NCBI GenBank assembly: GCA_017607445.1
Contig: JAEVHH010000004.1
Location: 682,001-746,000 of the forward strand
Origin: Histoplasma ohiense
Lineage: Eukaryota; Ascomycota; Eurotiomycetes; Onygenales; Ajellomycetaceae
Reading direction: 5' to 3'
Length of the DNA stretch: 64,000 bases
The stretch's first letter is position 1; each line of letters opens with the position of its first letter. A program made the position numbers and the translations under genes. The notes under the pieces are model-generated. The model worked only from the letters and a program-made list of their open reading frames with translations. It was not told the DNA's origin and did no database searches. Of this stretch, positions 43,266 to 56,440 are shown in pieces.

Positions 43266-44988
43266 ATGTCTGGTGCCCGAGGTGTTTCACTCGCCATCCG
43301 GCGCGGGGGATCTTCAAGGATAAGAACAGGCAGTTTCCGTCCGAATTTCTGCGATGCACGTTCAATGCGATTCAGCACATCCGCATCGCCTCTCGGAGCC
43401 CAGGAAATATCAGCCACCGCAACTCCTCCCAAGAGCCAATCTAAATACACCACAGACGCATATCCGAATCTAAAGAGGAACCCGAATTTCTCCGAACTTA
43501 CCAGCACTCATGTCCAGCACTTTAAAACCCTCCTCAAATCCCCATCTGCTGTCATAGATGGCTTCACAACGGACGCGACCGACGATATCGAACCGTTCAA
43601 CTGCGATTGGATGCGCAAGTATCGAGGACATGCGAAGCTGGTGTTGAAACCACAGAATACAAAGCAGATGAGTGATGTTCTCAAGTACTGCAATGAAAAT
43701 AAATTGGCAGTCGTGCCCCAGGGTGGTAATACGGGACTGGTTGGAGGAGGCGTGCCCGTATTCGATGAGGTTATCATTAACACGGCGCGGATGAATAATA
43801 TTCGCTCCTTCGATGAAAACTCAGGCGTGCTGGTCGTTGACGCTGGTGTGATTCTCGAAGTTGCTGATAAATACCTGGCGGAGCGGAATCATATTTTCCC
43901 TCTTGATCTGGGGGCGAAAGGGTCGTGTCATATCGGAGGAAATGTTGCTACTAATGCTGGAGGTCTGCGACTACTACGTTATGGGAGTTTACATGGCAAT
44001 GTACTGGGTATAGAGGCTGTTCTTCCAGATGGGACAATTATCGATGACCTGTCCACGTTACGGAAGAACAATACGGGTTATGATCTCAAGCAGCTCTTCA
44101 TTGGTGCGGAGGGAACCACTGGCATAATTACTGGCGTTTCTATTATTTGTCCACAACGACCAAAGGCTGTTAATGTAGCTTTCTTCGGCATTGAAAGCTA
44201 TGAACAAGCCCTAGCAGCCTTTCTGGAAGCCAAGGGCCATCTGTCAGAAATCCTATCTGCCTTTGAGTTGATGGATGGGCGGAGTCAGGACATGGTACAC
44301 AAGGTAACTGGGTTGAAGAAGCCGCTGGATGGTTCGTATCCGTTCTACTGCCTTGTAGAAACGAGTGGTTCGAACGGTGAGCACGATAACGAGAAACTGG
44401 AAGGCTTTTTGGAACATGTCATGGGCGAATCTATCGTGGCAGATGGCGTGTTGGCTCAGGACGAAACACAAGCACAAACGCTATGGCGATGGAGGGAAGG
44501 CATTACAGAAGCGCTGAGCCACCTGGGCGGAACATATAAATATGATGTCTCCATTCCGTTAGGGGAGCTCTATCAACTCGTCGATGACACGAGAGACCGA
44601 TTGACAAGCGCTGGTCTAGTTGGAGATGACGAGAACTATCCAGTCCGTGAAGTGTTGGGATATGGACATATGGGGGATTCAAATCTGCATCTCAACATCG
44701 CCGTTCGGCAGTACAACAAGCAGGTCGAGGAGCTTATTGAGCCGTGGGTGTACGAGTGGATTGCCAAGAGGAATGGCAGTATTAGTGCAGAACATGGTTT
44801 GGGAATTGCGAAGAAAGAATTCATCGTCTACAGCAAGAGCGAGACGATGATCAAGCTGATGGCCCAGCTTAAGAAACTTTACGATCCTGTAAGTTTTTGT
44901 GTTTCAATCTCATTTTTTCCGCCTGACTACCCCTAACAAATCATCTATTTTCTAGAACGGCATCATGAATCCCTATAAATATGTGTAG
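43266..44988 (+). CDS. FAD-linked D-2-hydroxyacid dehydrogenase (D-2-hydroxyglutarate / D-lactate type), mitochondrial
   Basis: Exons 43266-44888 and 44956-44988 (551 aa). The first 45 or so residues are Arg/Ser-rich without acids (SLAIRRGGSSRIRTGSF), a typical mitochondrial presequence. The FAD-binding type 4 domain shows VVPQGGNTGLVGGGVPVFDE and GAKGSCHIGGNVATNAGG-like sequence; the C-terminal FAD-oxidase domain has ALSHLGGTYKYDVSIPL, GYGHMGDSNLHLNI (metal-binding His) and SAEHGLGIAKKEF. The tiny last exon encodes NGIMNPYKYV, the usual end of Dld2-type proteins. Yeast homologues oxidise D-2-hydroxyglutarate and D-lactate; which substrate applies here cannot be told by eye. Confidence 0.93.
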
Positions 44989-45648
44989 CCGGTTGAGCGA
45001 ATTCCACTACAGCTTTTCGGATCAGTATACCTATATAGAGGACCAGGCGTTCTAGAGATTTGATTCTGGAGTTGTAGCAGTCATATTACAGAATGCGGGT
45101 GGATGTTTCAAAAATCTTGGATTATTATTAATTCCGAGTAGATTTGGATTTGGAGGTTGCTGAATATCCGGGTTTTAATCTTTGGTTCTGGACGGAGTTA
45201 TTGTTACATAACTGTTAAGCTTGATATTGACCTCGGGATGCTCCGAACCCGAAACTTTAAATGCCGTTGTACACATGTATATCCGATCCAACCCCAAAAG
45301 ACACTAGCGTCGGGTGTTGCCATAGACAACCGATGTTTATCCCGACTGAGCAACTTTCCCCACTCCAACAGCTGAGGATCTGACAGAGCTTGAATCTTGC
45401 ATGGAAAACCGGATATTTGAGTTAGTTTCAAGTTTCAACAACGGATATCGCTATTTACAGTTTTTTTTATTCATCCTCCAAATGTATTTCTCCACCAGTA
45501 TCATCCTCCATTGACCGAATCGCGGACTCTGTCGCCTGCTGGGCCACAGTTGATTGCGATCCCAGTTGCCGTGTCGTAAGCCATCTGCAAACAACTGGGG
45601 TCTATTTTGCAAACGAAAATAGAGCTTCCATAAGGCACAACGTGAGGC
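44989..45648. other. Intergenic, no gene supported
   Basis: AT-rich; nothing recognisable beyond short overlapping frames. Confidence 0.5.
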
Positions 45649-47787
45649 ATGGCCGACGAGGGAGCGTTGGCCAATGGCTATCAAATGCTTGAGGAGCTTG
45701 GGAGTGAGTTGAGTTCGGGATACAGCTGCCGTTATGCGCTCTAGATAACTGATTTTCGTTCTGTGCCGATCCAGGTGGGAGTTTTGGAACAGTGTACAAA
45801 GCCATTGACAAGGATACGGGCGAAATCGTGGCGATAAAACATGTATGATTCCTGTGGAGTTGGGAAGATATGGAGTCTAACAGCTGATCTAATCTACTCT
45901 CTTTGTTTCAGATTGACCTCGAATCTAGCGAAGATGATATCCAAGAAATCCAGCAAGAAATTGCGGTGCTAGCAACTTGTGCAAGCCCCTACGTGACGCA
46001 GTACAAGACAAGCTTTCTTAAAGGCTACAAGTTGTGGATCGTAATGGAATACTTGGGTGGTGGATCTTGTTTGGATCTGGTAATTTGCACCTTTCGACTC
46101 CGTGATAATATTTACTAATCATAGGATTTCAGCTTAAACCCGGAGTGTTTAACGAAGCCCATATCGCCATTATCTGCCAGCAACTGTTATTGGGCCTGGA
46201 TTATCTACATCAAGAGGGGAAAATACATCGAGATGTTAAAGCTGCCAATGTCCTTCTGTCCCAGTCTGGAAAGGTTAAACTGGCAGATTTCGGTGTCGCA
46301 GCCCAACTCACGAACATCAAATCGCAGCGCAATACCTTTGTTGGAACACCATTTTGGATGGCTCCAGAAGTTATCCAACAGGCGGGATACGATTTCAAAG
46401 CCGATATATGGTCATTGGGTATTACGGCAATGGAGATGGCTAATGGGGAGCCACCAAACGCTAGCACGCATCCAATGAAAGTCCTCTTTCTGATCCCGAA
46501 AGCACCGGCTCCCAGGTTGGAAGGAACTCACTTCACTCAAAATTTCAAAGATTTTGTCGCTCAATGTCTGATAAAAGACCCCGACCGACGACCAACAGCT
46601 AAAGAGCTGTTACGACACAAGTTCATTCGCAATGCCGGTAAGACAGAGGCATTGCAGGAGCTAATTCATCGCAGGCAAGAGTGGGAAGCAAGCAGAGGCC
46701 TGTCAGATAATATAAAATATTATGAGGAATCTATGTACGGCCACCCCCCCCTCTTGGGATTGAAGATGCTGAGAGGATCTGCTAATTTGATATAGGGCAA
46801 CCATTGATCATAAGGAAGATGAAGATGGGTGGGTGTTCGACACTGTGAAACCGGGTACTGTAGCCATGTCACACAATACGCAAAAACGAATGAAGATATC
46901 CGGACCACCAATTGAGGAGATCGAGCCAGAAGAGGACACTTCGGAAATGCTAAAGCAATTGGAACTTATAGACACGTCAAGCATACAGAGTTCCAGCAAA
47001 CCAGTGTCAAATTCCACGGTAAGACGTTCAGCCCTCTCGGCAGAGCGATCTCCATCCGTGAGACGATCGAATACCAAACGGCGGTCAAGTGGGATAAAAC
47101 AACCCCTTGGGCTAAACTTAAGTTTCGGAAATAGCCCTTCAACGGTTAGGCAATTTCGCCGGGTATCAGATAAACAAGCAGATATGACAAACGAGTCCAC
47201 AGGCTATCCTCTGCCGATGGATGAGAACTGCGCACCAAAGACGCTGTTTTCGGAACCAAGTAGCAAAGAAGCTATACTGGGCAGAAGGATATATAATAAA
47301 TCCATTGGACTTTCCTGCCAGGAAGTGCTCTCGACGACGTGGGATCAACAAAAACGGGAGGCTATATCCCGACTTGCCGAAGCATGGAGCGATCTTGAAA
47401 TGATCGACCCAGAAGGGCTTTACCAGATCATGAAGTCGACTTTCGATAAGTTACAAGCGTGAGTTTTCGTGTCTCTCTCTAGCTATTATCTTCCGATTAA
47501 CCCTAACTTTTTTGCCCAGAGACCCCAAACTTTCCTCGATGTTTCCCAAACAGACGACAGCGGAATCCCCATCAAGACCGAAACTCGTTCTTGCCCAGAA
47601 CAATCCCCATCTCAAGAGCCATCGGCGGCGACAATCCGAGCAAACTCATGCCGATGACCATTGGCAGGGAGCAGGTTTAAATCTTCCAGGACAACAAGTT
47701 CTTGGAATGGAACATACGAAGCAACTTGCGGATGTCCTTTATGATCGATGGACAGCTGGACTTCGCAGCCGATGGCGTGCTGTGTAA
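45649..47787 (+). CDS. Ste20-like germinal-centre kinase (GCK-III/MST3-Sps1 type)
   Basis: Six exons: 45649-45703, 45775-45842, 45912-46079, 46133-46734, 46796-47458, 47520-47787 (607 aa). Ser/Thr kinase at the N-terminus: GSGSFGTVYKA glycine loop, VAIKHIDLESSEDDIQEI, the WIVMEYLGGGSCLDLL hinge, catalytic HRDVKAANVLL, DFGVAAQLTNIKSQRNTFVG and the Ste20 signature GTPFWMAPEVIQQ. All catalytic residues are present. The rest is a Ser-rich regulatory tail, with a moderately conserved C-terminal block (WDQQKREAISRLAEAWSDLE). Fungal kinases of this class act in septation, polarity and sporulation. Splice junctions restore ELGSGSFG and LDLLKPGVF; the junction after YYEES gives ESMATIDHKED, less certain. 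Confidence 0.92.
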
Positions 47788-48958
47788 GGCGCAATTGTAT
47801 ATTATGTGTACAGGTTGTGTTGCAATTCTGTTTCTTGGGAGCTAAAATCTTTTTGGTGCCATAGCATTTTCGATTTTGAGCTCTCATCTCACTCTCTTAC
47901 TGGTTGACAGGACTTGAGACTCTAATTTGGCAGACGGAAACTGCCTGCAGTCCCAACGTTCCTTGAAAAGATGGGGAAAACTTCCAGCGCCAATTTTGTT
48001 GTTTATAAATCATATTTCCCTCAATCCCTTTTTTACCCAATGATCTTGCCAGCATGCATCATGCGCAACGCATGGAACTGGAGAATGTAGCGCCGGCGTG
48101 ATTTTATATTACCTCGATTTGTGGGGTCGCTTTCCATTTCGCTTGGCAATTTATCCATGAATATACATCTGCAAATGTTCATCGCGGCGCATTGCCCGCC
48201 GGAATCGATGTTTTCGATCACAAACATCGGCGGGATTATTATCATCACGCATGGTTTAATGGTTTTGGTTTAAATCAATCGTTGTCCAAACGACCTATGC
48301 AACACCTCTCCCAACCCTTTTTCTTCCCCACCTGTCCTCTTTCTCTGATGATATCTAGGTCTGTGGGCGTGACATGTTTGGATCTATGTGTAAATGAGAA
48401 GAAATCACAACTGGTTGTGACTATGTATAATAACTATTTTACTTACAAATTTCTGTATTTCTTCGTTTTTATCCATTCTTCAATTTTTGCTCCTTGAGAT
48501 GGTTTTTACCGCGCATTATATGTAACATTTGGATTGGAAAAGCGTTAATGAAATGGCGTCTTTTCTAAGTAATGCCAAATCCTTTGCTGATGCAATTCGG
48601 GGTGAATATATAGAAAATGTACCTGGGCAGGAATGAACGCTCTCTGGGCATCTCATCATCCTTCTCTGGTGCTGGCCGCTCCCGTCAGTAGTATAATCTG
48701 GAGCGGCTTTCACGCTCAGCAAGGGCGAGACTGAGTGGTTCAGTTGACTCGCTAAACGACAGACCGTATCGCGATATCCAGGTTTTTGTGTTTTGAATAG
48801 TTCGAACAAGTAGACCCTGACGATTTCCACCCGCCGCTCTCACAGGGAACTTAGCAAACAACCCGATTGTGATGAATACCAGTAGTTAGTTAGTAGCATG
48901 ACAGCCGGGCACATGCAATCATCTCAGCAACACATCATCACGGAAGCACGCACTGTAT

Positions 48959-48991
<33 letters not shown>

Positions 48992-50062
48992 AAATAAAGA
49001 AAAGAAACCGACTGCTCAGTTCCACCCATCGTTCCCAGCAACTGCGGACTGCGGCTCATATACTAGGGGGGGAGAGAGAGTCAATGGAATAGCAGAAGCA
49101 GCATCAGCGCAAATTCGTCTAGCCGGATGCACCAACAAATGACACCAATTTCCATCGGCCCACGGGCATACAAAGCTGCCACCCTACCACAAAAATGAGA
49201 GAAGCTGTACAAGAGATGTTGCCCGTGCGCAGGAAAATGGAACATCCCCTTACATCCCCTTACATCCCCTACATCCCTATCGGGGGTTGCCATGTATTTA
49301 TGAAGCGCCGGAAGCTTTGCGGAACTTTGTTGCATCACAACGTTTGCTGTAAAAAGAACGGCAGTTATCGAAGGTAATATGCAAGAGATGATTTATATAC
49401 ATATATTATATATATATATATATATATATCTTTGTGATGCTGTATGTGTCAGCTGTGTGCTTGATTCGTTCTTTGATTCTCTAGCAGCAAGTTTCTCAAC
49501 ATGGGGTTTCTGGCCCCTTTGGAAGGCATCCTCCCAGACGCGATGCTTTTGTGATTCAATTCGACGAGAATTTGTTTGATGTAAAAACGAATTGGACGTG
49601 ACAGACACCCTCCGGTCAGAGGCTCGGGGAAATACTACTGCAGAATCAACGAACATTTTCTGTTATGCCCCTGTAGCAAGAGTTGCTTTGGAAAGGGGGA
49701 AACGATAGCTTTCCAACACGCAGCACATTAAGTCTAGAGGTCCACTTCTTCCTTGCTGGAGTTAGTTGGCTAAATGGATTTACGAAAAGTTACTTCATGT
49801 GGACTGTGGTAGGTGCTGTGTAGGAGGATGCATTTTCTCTTTCAGTAGGTACTTGTCGCGTATCACTAACAATCCAACTACAAAGGAAAGAAAGAAAGAG
49901 AGCAAAGGATAACTGAGAGAGAGAGAGAGGGAGGGAGAGAGAGAGAGAGAGAATGAGAGAGCAAAAGAACACCGAAAATTTTCTTCACGTCTATTCAGAT
50001 AAAGCACCTCCAACTAGATCAATCTTCGAACTTAGGATTGATAGCACTCTTTGTTGTCAAGA
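47788..50062. other. Intergenic, 2.3 kb, no gene supported
   Basis: Contains a 30-base A tract (48960-48989), a CTTACATCCC tandem (about 49247-49275), (TA)n at about 49404-49429 and (GA)n at about 49915-49955. Short frames lack recognisable domains. Confidence 0.5.
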
Positions 50063-50638
50063 TCATCCCGTCCTTTTCATAAAATTTTCTTTGATCTTCG
50101 TCACTGCCGTCTGCGCTTCTATGGCCCCTGTGTCCGTGCTAAAATCAATCGCCGGAACAGATTCGACTTCGGTCTCACCGTCAAGTCCAGTGAGATTCCC
50201 ATTGCGGTCTTGGAAAAACTTAATCCAACTACCAACAACCGTCGCTAGAAATTGCCTCTCCCCAGACCCAGTCGCTCTCTGTAAGAGGATGTTCGACGCG
50301 TTTTCGAACGCAGCTTCGAGATTTTCCGATTCTTTTATGCACTCTGTTCGTAGGACAACGCTGCAATTGAGGCGGGTAATGATTGTGCGCTGAGGATTGC
50401 CTGTCGGCTGGCCATCGACGAAGCAGGACACGTCATATTCGTGGAAATAGTTATGAGTCTTGGGAAACCACTGATCGAGTTTCCTGCGGATGAATTTGTA
50501 CTCGGCGCCCTGGGACGGGCTTTGGTGGGTTTGTTGCGAGATGATCGTCTTGGGTTCAGCTATTCTCAGCTCTGCGGTATAGTTTGCCGCGGCTGCGATG
50601 CGTGATGCCATGGTTATGGATGTCGTGGGTGATGGCAT
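50063..50638 (-). CDS. Uncharacterised protein, 191 aa
   Basis: Single open frame with an ATG start and protein-like composition; a second in-frame ATG at residue 10 (MASRIAAAANYTAEL) is an alternative start. No signal peptide, membrane segment or domain that I recognise. It has charged, mixed alpha/beta-looking stretches (KFIRRKLDQWFPKTHNYFHE, IITRLNCSVVLRTECIKE, FLATVVGSWIKFFQDRNG), which argue for a real protein. A plus-strand frame overlaps (49953-50393) but is less convincing. Nearest neighbour downstream on the same strand is far away, so context gives no clue. Confidence 0.5.
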   Translation of the reverse strand: MPSPTTSITMASRIAAAANYTAELRIAEPKTIISQQTHQSPSQGAEYKFIRRKLDQWFPKTHNYFHEYDVSCFVDGQPTGNPQRTIITRLNCSVVLRTECIKESENLEAAFENASNILLQRATGSGERQFLATVVGSWIKFFQDRNGNLTGLDGETEVESVPAIDFSTDTGAIEAQTAVTKIKENFMKRTG

Positions 50639-51599
50639 TTCCGATTCCAGCAGGCTTGTTTAGGGATATGTCAAGACCAGGGAAATTGCGGCAGGAGTTT
50701 GCGGAGGACAATTTCTAGTATAAAAAAGAAGGGAAACGAGAGGATCTTCAGCCACTTTTATATGTTGATGGTGGATGCATAAAATACGTGATGGAATCTG
50801 TTGCACATGGGTGGAATGTTCCTACTATTTAATTCATCGATTTATGTGACCCGCGGATATTGGCAGGTGGCTAAGATCGGGGTAGGGACGTACCATACTT
50901 TTGGTCATTGAATTGACCCTCTGAAGTATCTTTGAGGAGGGATATGCGGAGCGTCCACTTCCGCGGCATCACAATGCCTTTGAAACTGATCCACTCAAAG
51001 CATCACGTTTGTTTACAAAGCTATTTCATTATTTTCATCGATCTTTAAGAGATTGTGGGGGTCTTTGTGCCAATGAACAAAGAACTGTCCTATAGAACCC
51101 TATTCGAGATGGATTCGTTCACGGGTAGTTTCGTAAAAGCCCAAGTACTTCTGCATGATATTCATTGCATACCAGAGGTGCTTTCCTCCCAAAGTTAGAG
51201 GGTTATACCGTATGTTGAATGCGTGCAGCTTGTGGCTATGTAAGGGGCAAGATCTGGGGAATTCACAGGTAGCGTGCATGTAGAATCGAATTTGAACAAC
51301 ACCAAGGAAAATTCCGGCACAATTTGGATGTAAAATGGAGAGGAAATGAACGTAAATGAGAAAATGACTGGATGTAGCCGAAGAGAATGAAATACGTGAA
51401 TAGCTGCAAACAAAAATTCCAGCAGCGATCTTGTTTATAAAAAAATATTCGAGTGAACGAAAGTTTTCCATGTTTTTCGTCTCTCTTTGTTCAACGGGAG
51501 ACAAACAAGAATATAGTCCCGCATGCTTTCGATAGAAAGTGGGAACCAATAGAAAGGAAATAACCAGTTGAATTTGCAGAGCCCTTGGCCGTCCTTCAC
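50639..51599. other. Intergenic, no gene supported
   Basis: The frame 51100-51549 minus (149 codons) and a smaller overlapping one look like non-coding T-rich translation; no domain recognised. Confidence 0.45.
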
Positions 51600-53500
51600 C
51601 TATTCACACCTAGGCCTAAACTCCAACAAGGGCCCATCCCTCGTCACCAGGAAATAGTCTTCAAATTGATACTCATCAGGCCGCCGTCTCCCTTCATGTT
51701 CGTGGTTAGGGTTGCCCGCACCCAAAGTCTCATTCGCCGGGGAAACGCGCATGTCATAAGAAAATAGTAAACGCGTAAAAGCATGGCCGAGCTCGAGATA
51801 CGCAAGACGTTTTCCCGCACAGCCACGTGGCCCGAGACCGAACGTGGTGAAGGCTGATCGAGCGATCGCGACCTGACTCTCGGATCCTATGTCACCGTCT
51901 AAGGCGTATGGGTCGACAATCCAGCGCTCCGGTCGGTATGAGAATGGATCTGGATAGTATTCTTCGTTATGGTTGATGGTGTAAGGAGGGGTATTTACGA
52001 CAATCCCAGCAGGGAAGTGGTGCTTTTCAATGGTGAGACCTCCCGGGAGAACTTGACGGGGTAGATGAGAAGGGACAACAGGAGAGAGTCGCATGCCCTC
52101 ATCGAGGCATGCGCGGAGATAAGGTAGGTTATTAAGTGCTTTGGCTTGGATTTCATCCAGGGAAGAAAATGTGGAACGAATGATGGATGTCAATTTGCCA
52201 AGAATTTCTGGGTGGTGGGAGAGGTGGAACATGATGGCAGAAATGGCAATGGAGGTAGTATCTGAACCTGCCGCAATGAGTAGAGAGCTTTCAGAATAAA
52301 GCTCTTCGGTTGTGAGCCCCTTTCCTGTCTGGGAATCCCTGGCATTTAGTAGATAATGGGCCAGATCCTTTCTAGTTGGTTTAGAATCGTCTGTTTCGGC
52401 TTCAATACGTTGTTTCATTTGGGAAGCAGAGTAGCGTTTGTATTTCAAGTGGTCCCGAGCCATTTGACCGCCAACTACATTCATTATAGGAGAGCCGAGA
52501 AAAGGCCTCAAAAGTGGCGCCAAAGGCGACAGGCCAATCTGGGAAGAAGTGCGTATTAGGTGATGGGAAATTCATCCCGAGCAAGAAAAGTAGGACTGCA
52601 ACATGAGCAGGCAGGAGAGATAAATACGTACGAAATAAACCATTTTTGTTGCATTCAGCATAAGGAGAGGAACAAATCGATGCTCATCACTGTCCATGCA
52701 GTGAAACTTCTTACCAAACGTGAGGTCACCCATAATATCATAGCTCAAATATGTGGCCCAGTCAGCCATATTCTTGGGGGAAGACCAGTCGCCTGGTTTC
52801 GAAATGCCTTCCGCGAGATGTGCACACCATGAGTGAACATTTTCAATAATCATATGCTCGACTGATTTCAGAGCAGTCTCTGAGAGGGCAACGTCTAAGA
52901 CGCGGCGATGAAAAGCGTGTGTTTGGCGGTCAAGTATAGTTTGGGTCATAGGAGTGCCGACTGCCCCCTCGACAGTGAGATACCAGTCGGATTTGCGAAC
53001 ATTGGAGAGTCGTGACCCATGTATGGCTTTGAAACCAGCGACTGAGTTTATAGAGACAGTGTTCGGACCAGTCCGGACGATAGGACCTACTTCTCGGTTA
53101 GCCGGTTTAAAACAGGGCACCTAGGTGCGGGGGACAAAATGATGTCAAATAGTAGAAATTTAGTTCACCATATTTTTGATGAGCTTTCCATTCCCGCAAG
53201 TGTCGGTCGCCACTGGATGCGTTGAACAAAGTGGCCCAGTCGGATAGTTTACACGAGAACGGACCCGGGTATTTGGCGAGGGGATGGAGTGTAAGTCGAT
53301 AGATGCCGACAATAGAGCACTGATAAAATGCAGTATATGGATTAGACGATATTCATTCTTCATTGGCTGTTGCTTAGTTCTTCAGACGTGTTTGGTGTAT
53401 GGATGCTCACATAGCAAAAAGTGAGGATCAATACCACGGCGAAAACTGCCAACAGGCCGTTTACTCCGTCTTGAGAAGCCAATGAAAACAGCGTATCCAT
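51600..53500 (-). CDS. Cytochrome P450 monooxygenase, membrane-anchored
   Basis: Four exons, minus strand: 53500-53411, 53319-53169, 53092-52632, 52538-51600 (546 aa). N-terminal anchor: MDTLFSLASQDG then a hydrophobic run GLLAVFAVVLILTFCYCSIV, then the hinge RLTLHPLAKYPGPF. Core motifs: I-helix LLIAAGSDTTS, ExxR in DEGMRLSP, PERF-type YRPERW and heme loop FGLGPRGCAGKRLAYLE with the thiolate Cys. Full length and intact. Class II microsomal enzyme needing a P450 reductase; substrate unknown. The exon 2/3 junction is the weakest: it uses GTGAAC donor and acceptor ACCGAG, giving HQKY-E-VGPIVRTGPN. No backbone synthase is adjacent, so a secondary-metabolite cluster is not evident within the window. 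Confidence 0.9.
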
Positions 53501-56440
53501 TGCAATATCTGTGGTGGCTAAGATCTGCTATGTAGTGTAGAAACCAGGAAATGGATCTTGGATTCTCCTCAAACACTGCACTCTCTTCACGCGACACAGA
53601 GTATTCGAGCAGTATGCGGGGAGAAGAGAGTATATTTGGGAGATGGCGGGACTTGCTAATCGCAGACAACTCCTTTGTTGAATAAGAAAAGGGTGTGTGT
53701 CACGAGGGAAAAAGCAATATTGTTCTTTGTTCAAAAGGATGCCCGACAGACAGCGCATTAAGAACTCCAGGGAATTGAACACTCCCATCCTCACACAACC
53801 AACGAATATTGCTGGATTCAAGTCCAGGCCAGAGCAAACACGCCCAAGCATCCCATCTGGGTGCTTAATGGTATGTAGAGACAAAAACGTCTGCATCCTT
53901 AAAGAGATTGGATGGATTTCTGGGTTGAACGGTGGTGTGCTTGAGGAAGCATCCCTGCGACACATAAGTTAGTTCAAGCAGCAAGGAGTTTTCGCGAGGC
54001 AGCTCCTTGTCCATGTTTTGTAGCTGCATTTGCCCCAGCATCGTTGAATCTTCAAACCAATCCCCGTTCTGCCCTGAACAGCATGGGTATCAATGACAAG
54101 GTTTTCTCCTTTGGGATCCGATTCAAACCTGTGGGTGGCAATATATTAGTAACTAGCACATTTTGGTGAGACCATCAAGTCGGAGACATGGTCCTCTGAG
54201 ATCAATGGCTATTTAAGCTGTGCAACAATTAGCTGGTTCACACTGGATGATAACTGGGTCGCCAATGGTGGCCTGGGATAAACCGCTGAGAACACGTCTG
54301 GGGCGATCGATGTCGTTAGAATAAAGTTAAGCGGCGCCAAATACACCAGGCGAACTTAAATTGATGCTTTCTCGTCAACGAGCTAGAAGAGTTGATCGAC
54401 GAATGATCTTGTAAGTAGGTAGCTCCTTCAGAGGCAGATAAAATGACGCTGAAATACTAGAGGGTATATAAAAAAAATTCTCCTTTGCTTCATCTGTTCG
54501 AATTTTCCCATATTAAATATATGCCTTAAGTTATCACTAAGATTTAGCCCCAGCACCCACTCGGAAGATAGTAATCTGTCGGAACGATGGGATGTCCAAA
54601 TATTGACCCAAATCCTGAATATCAAAAGAATGTTTAATTGACTATGATAAGTCTGATAATTACATGATAAAATGCAGTATTTATAAGGAAAGGAATGCTC
54701 GATTATAGAGCGAGACAGTGCTCAGGTTTCAAGAATCAAGAGCAGATAATATTAAAATCTCCGATATACTAGATATTACGAGATATTATCTCCGACAGTA
54801 TCCTCTTGGAGACGCAGAGACCGTGGTTTTCTATGTGCTCCTTCAGGTTCGTACCATGCGCTGGCTCATTTTTATCCTTCCTAAACCTTACTCAACCTAC
54901 CTCTGACATGCAGGCAAAAGAATGGAAAGCAATGATGGGTTGACTTAACGAAGATCGTTAAGTCTTCCAAATTTCGGACAATTACATCCATGGATGGTCA
55001 ACCAACGGCACGATCTTACACAAGCAGAGCCTGCTACTTTAAAGTGCACCTTCAACATCTTAACAACCATGTTGTCCGTGGCTTACTTTCGGAACCAATC
55101 CGACCCTGCATGAGGCATAGGATACCTCTTTACGGCATACATCCGAGGCCACGCCAACATAACCATCACCTAGCTTTAGCCGGCAACCGGGTCTGATATC
55201 TTGAACGGCTGACAAATACTACTACTGAGCCACCAACAATCACTGATAAATGTAACACATACGGCCCGTGGGAAATGGCACGATTGAGATTATTTGTGGG
55301 GGGAGACATGACAATTGAGAAGTTTGGCTCGATCGAGGATAGGAACCGATGGCTGGACAGGTGATTCAAACCCATAAACAAAGGCAATAATAGACTTGCA
55401 GCCGTATCCGCTTGTGGTGTACCATCTCGACCTCTGCCGCCGAAACACACAAAGGTCATGGAAGACAACCCGATATATGTTTACTTGATTGGGGGCTACG
55501 AGCCCTCTATTATCTTCGATGGGGCGCTGCTGGGCTAACATTTATGTTTTCAGGGCCCACATCCAAGTATCAATCAATTGGATTCCCGCGACCAGCAGAC
55601 GGGGCGTACAGTCAGCGGAGAATTTTCCGAGTAAATAAATCGACAAACTCTATTCTGTAGTAGTAGAGGCAAATGCAACCGCAGGCAGTTGAGCATTCTA
55701 GGTCTCGGACCTCAGTAATTTCCATATTGAGCAATGAGGGAACACAGGTCTAACTAACATAAGTAGATTTATTCCTGAGGAACCAACGCATTGTAGTTGT
55801 GAGGACAGATATATCATATCGAGGATTCTATTGGTTGCACTAGCAAGGATCTTCTATTATCTTAATTCCGGAAACCGGATCACTGCTCCGATGTATACCA
55901 GCACTGACCCTATCATATGTTCAAGCATTCTCTTTCTTATAAATACTGCCTGGTTATCATGTAATTATTGGAGTTAGAATAATCAATTCAATTTACTTAT
56001 TCGATATTCAGTATTTGGGTCAATATTCGGACTTTATCCAGTTCCGACAGTAGTCAACAGATGGTGGAGGGGCAGCAGTGCAAATCTCCTCCCAGCTGGC
56101 AAAATTTGGAAGGTAAATTTCCATCAGCAGAAACTTTCCATCAGCAGAAACTGTCCTGAAAATGGCAGTTTCTACATACATACATTTAAACAACTAAACC
56201 AAAAAATGGTGGATAGCGTGGTTGAGCGCTGTGTAGAAGAACCTGGTAAACAAACACCAGACGAGATGGGCGTAAACCATAAATCAAGAAAACCATAAAT
56301 CAAGAATTCACACGAGAACTAACATCATTGGATGGAGAAACGAGAAAAAAAAGAGAAAAAAATATGTTCGCCAGCATCCATTTATCGATAATTATCGGAG
56401 TTTAAATTTGAAAGCTCAATACTCCACCACCTCTCCTCCA
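53501..56440. other. AT-rich intergenic region, about 2.9 kb
   Basis: No gene supported. The longest frame (53528-53965 minus, 145 codons) has no recognisable domain. The repeated phrase TCCATCAGCAGAAACT occurs twice at about 56121-56152, and ACCATAAATCAAGAA is duplicated near 56276-56305. No transposon ends or coding remnants were recognised. Confidence 0.4.

Noticed and set aside
53528..53965. 145-codon minus-strand ORF upstream of the P450
   Set aside because: It overlaps the likely P450 promoter, has no domain, and shows no splice support.
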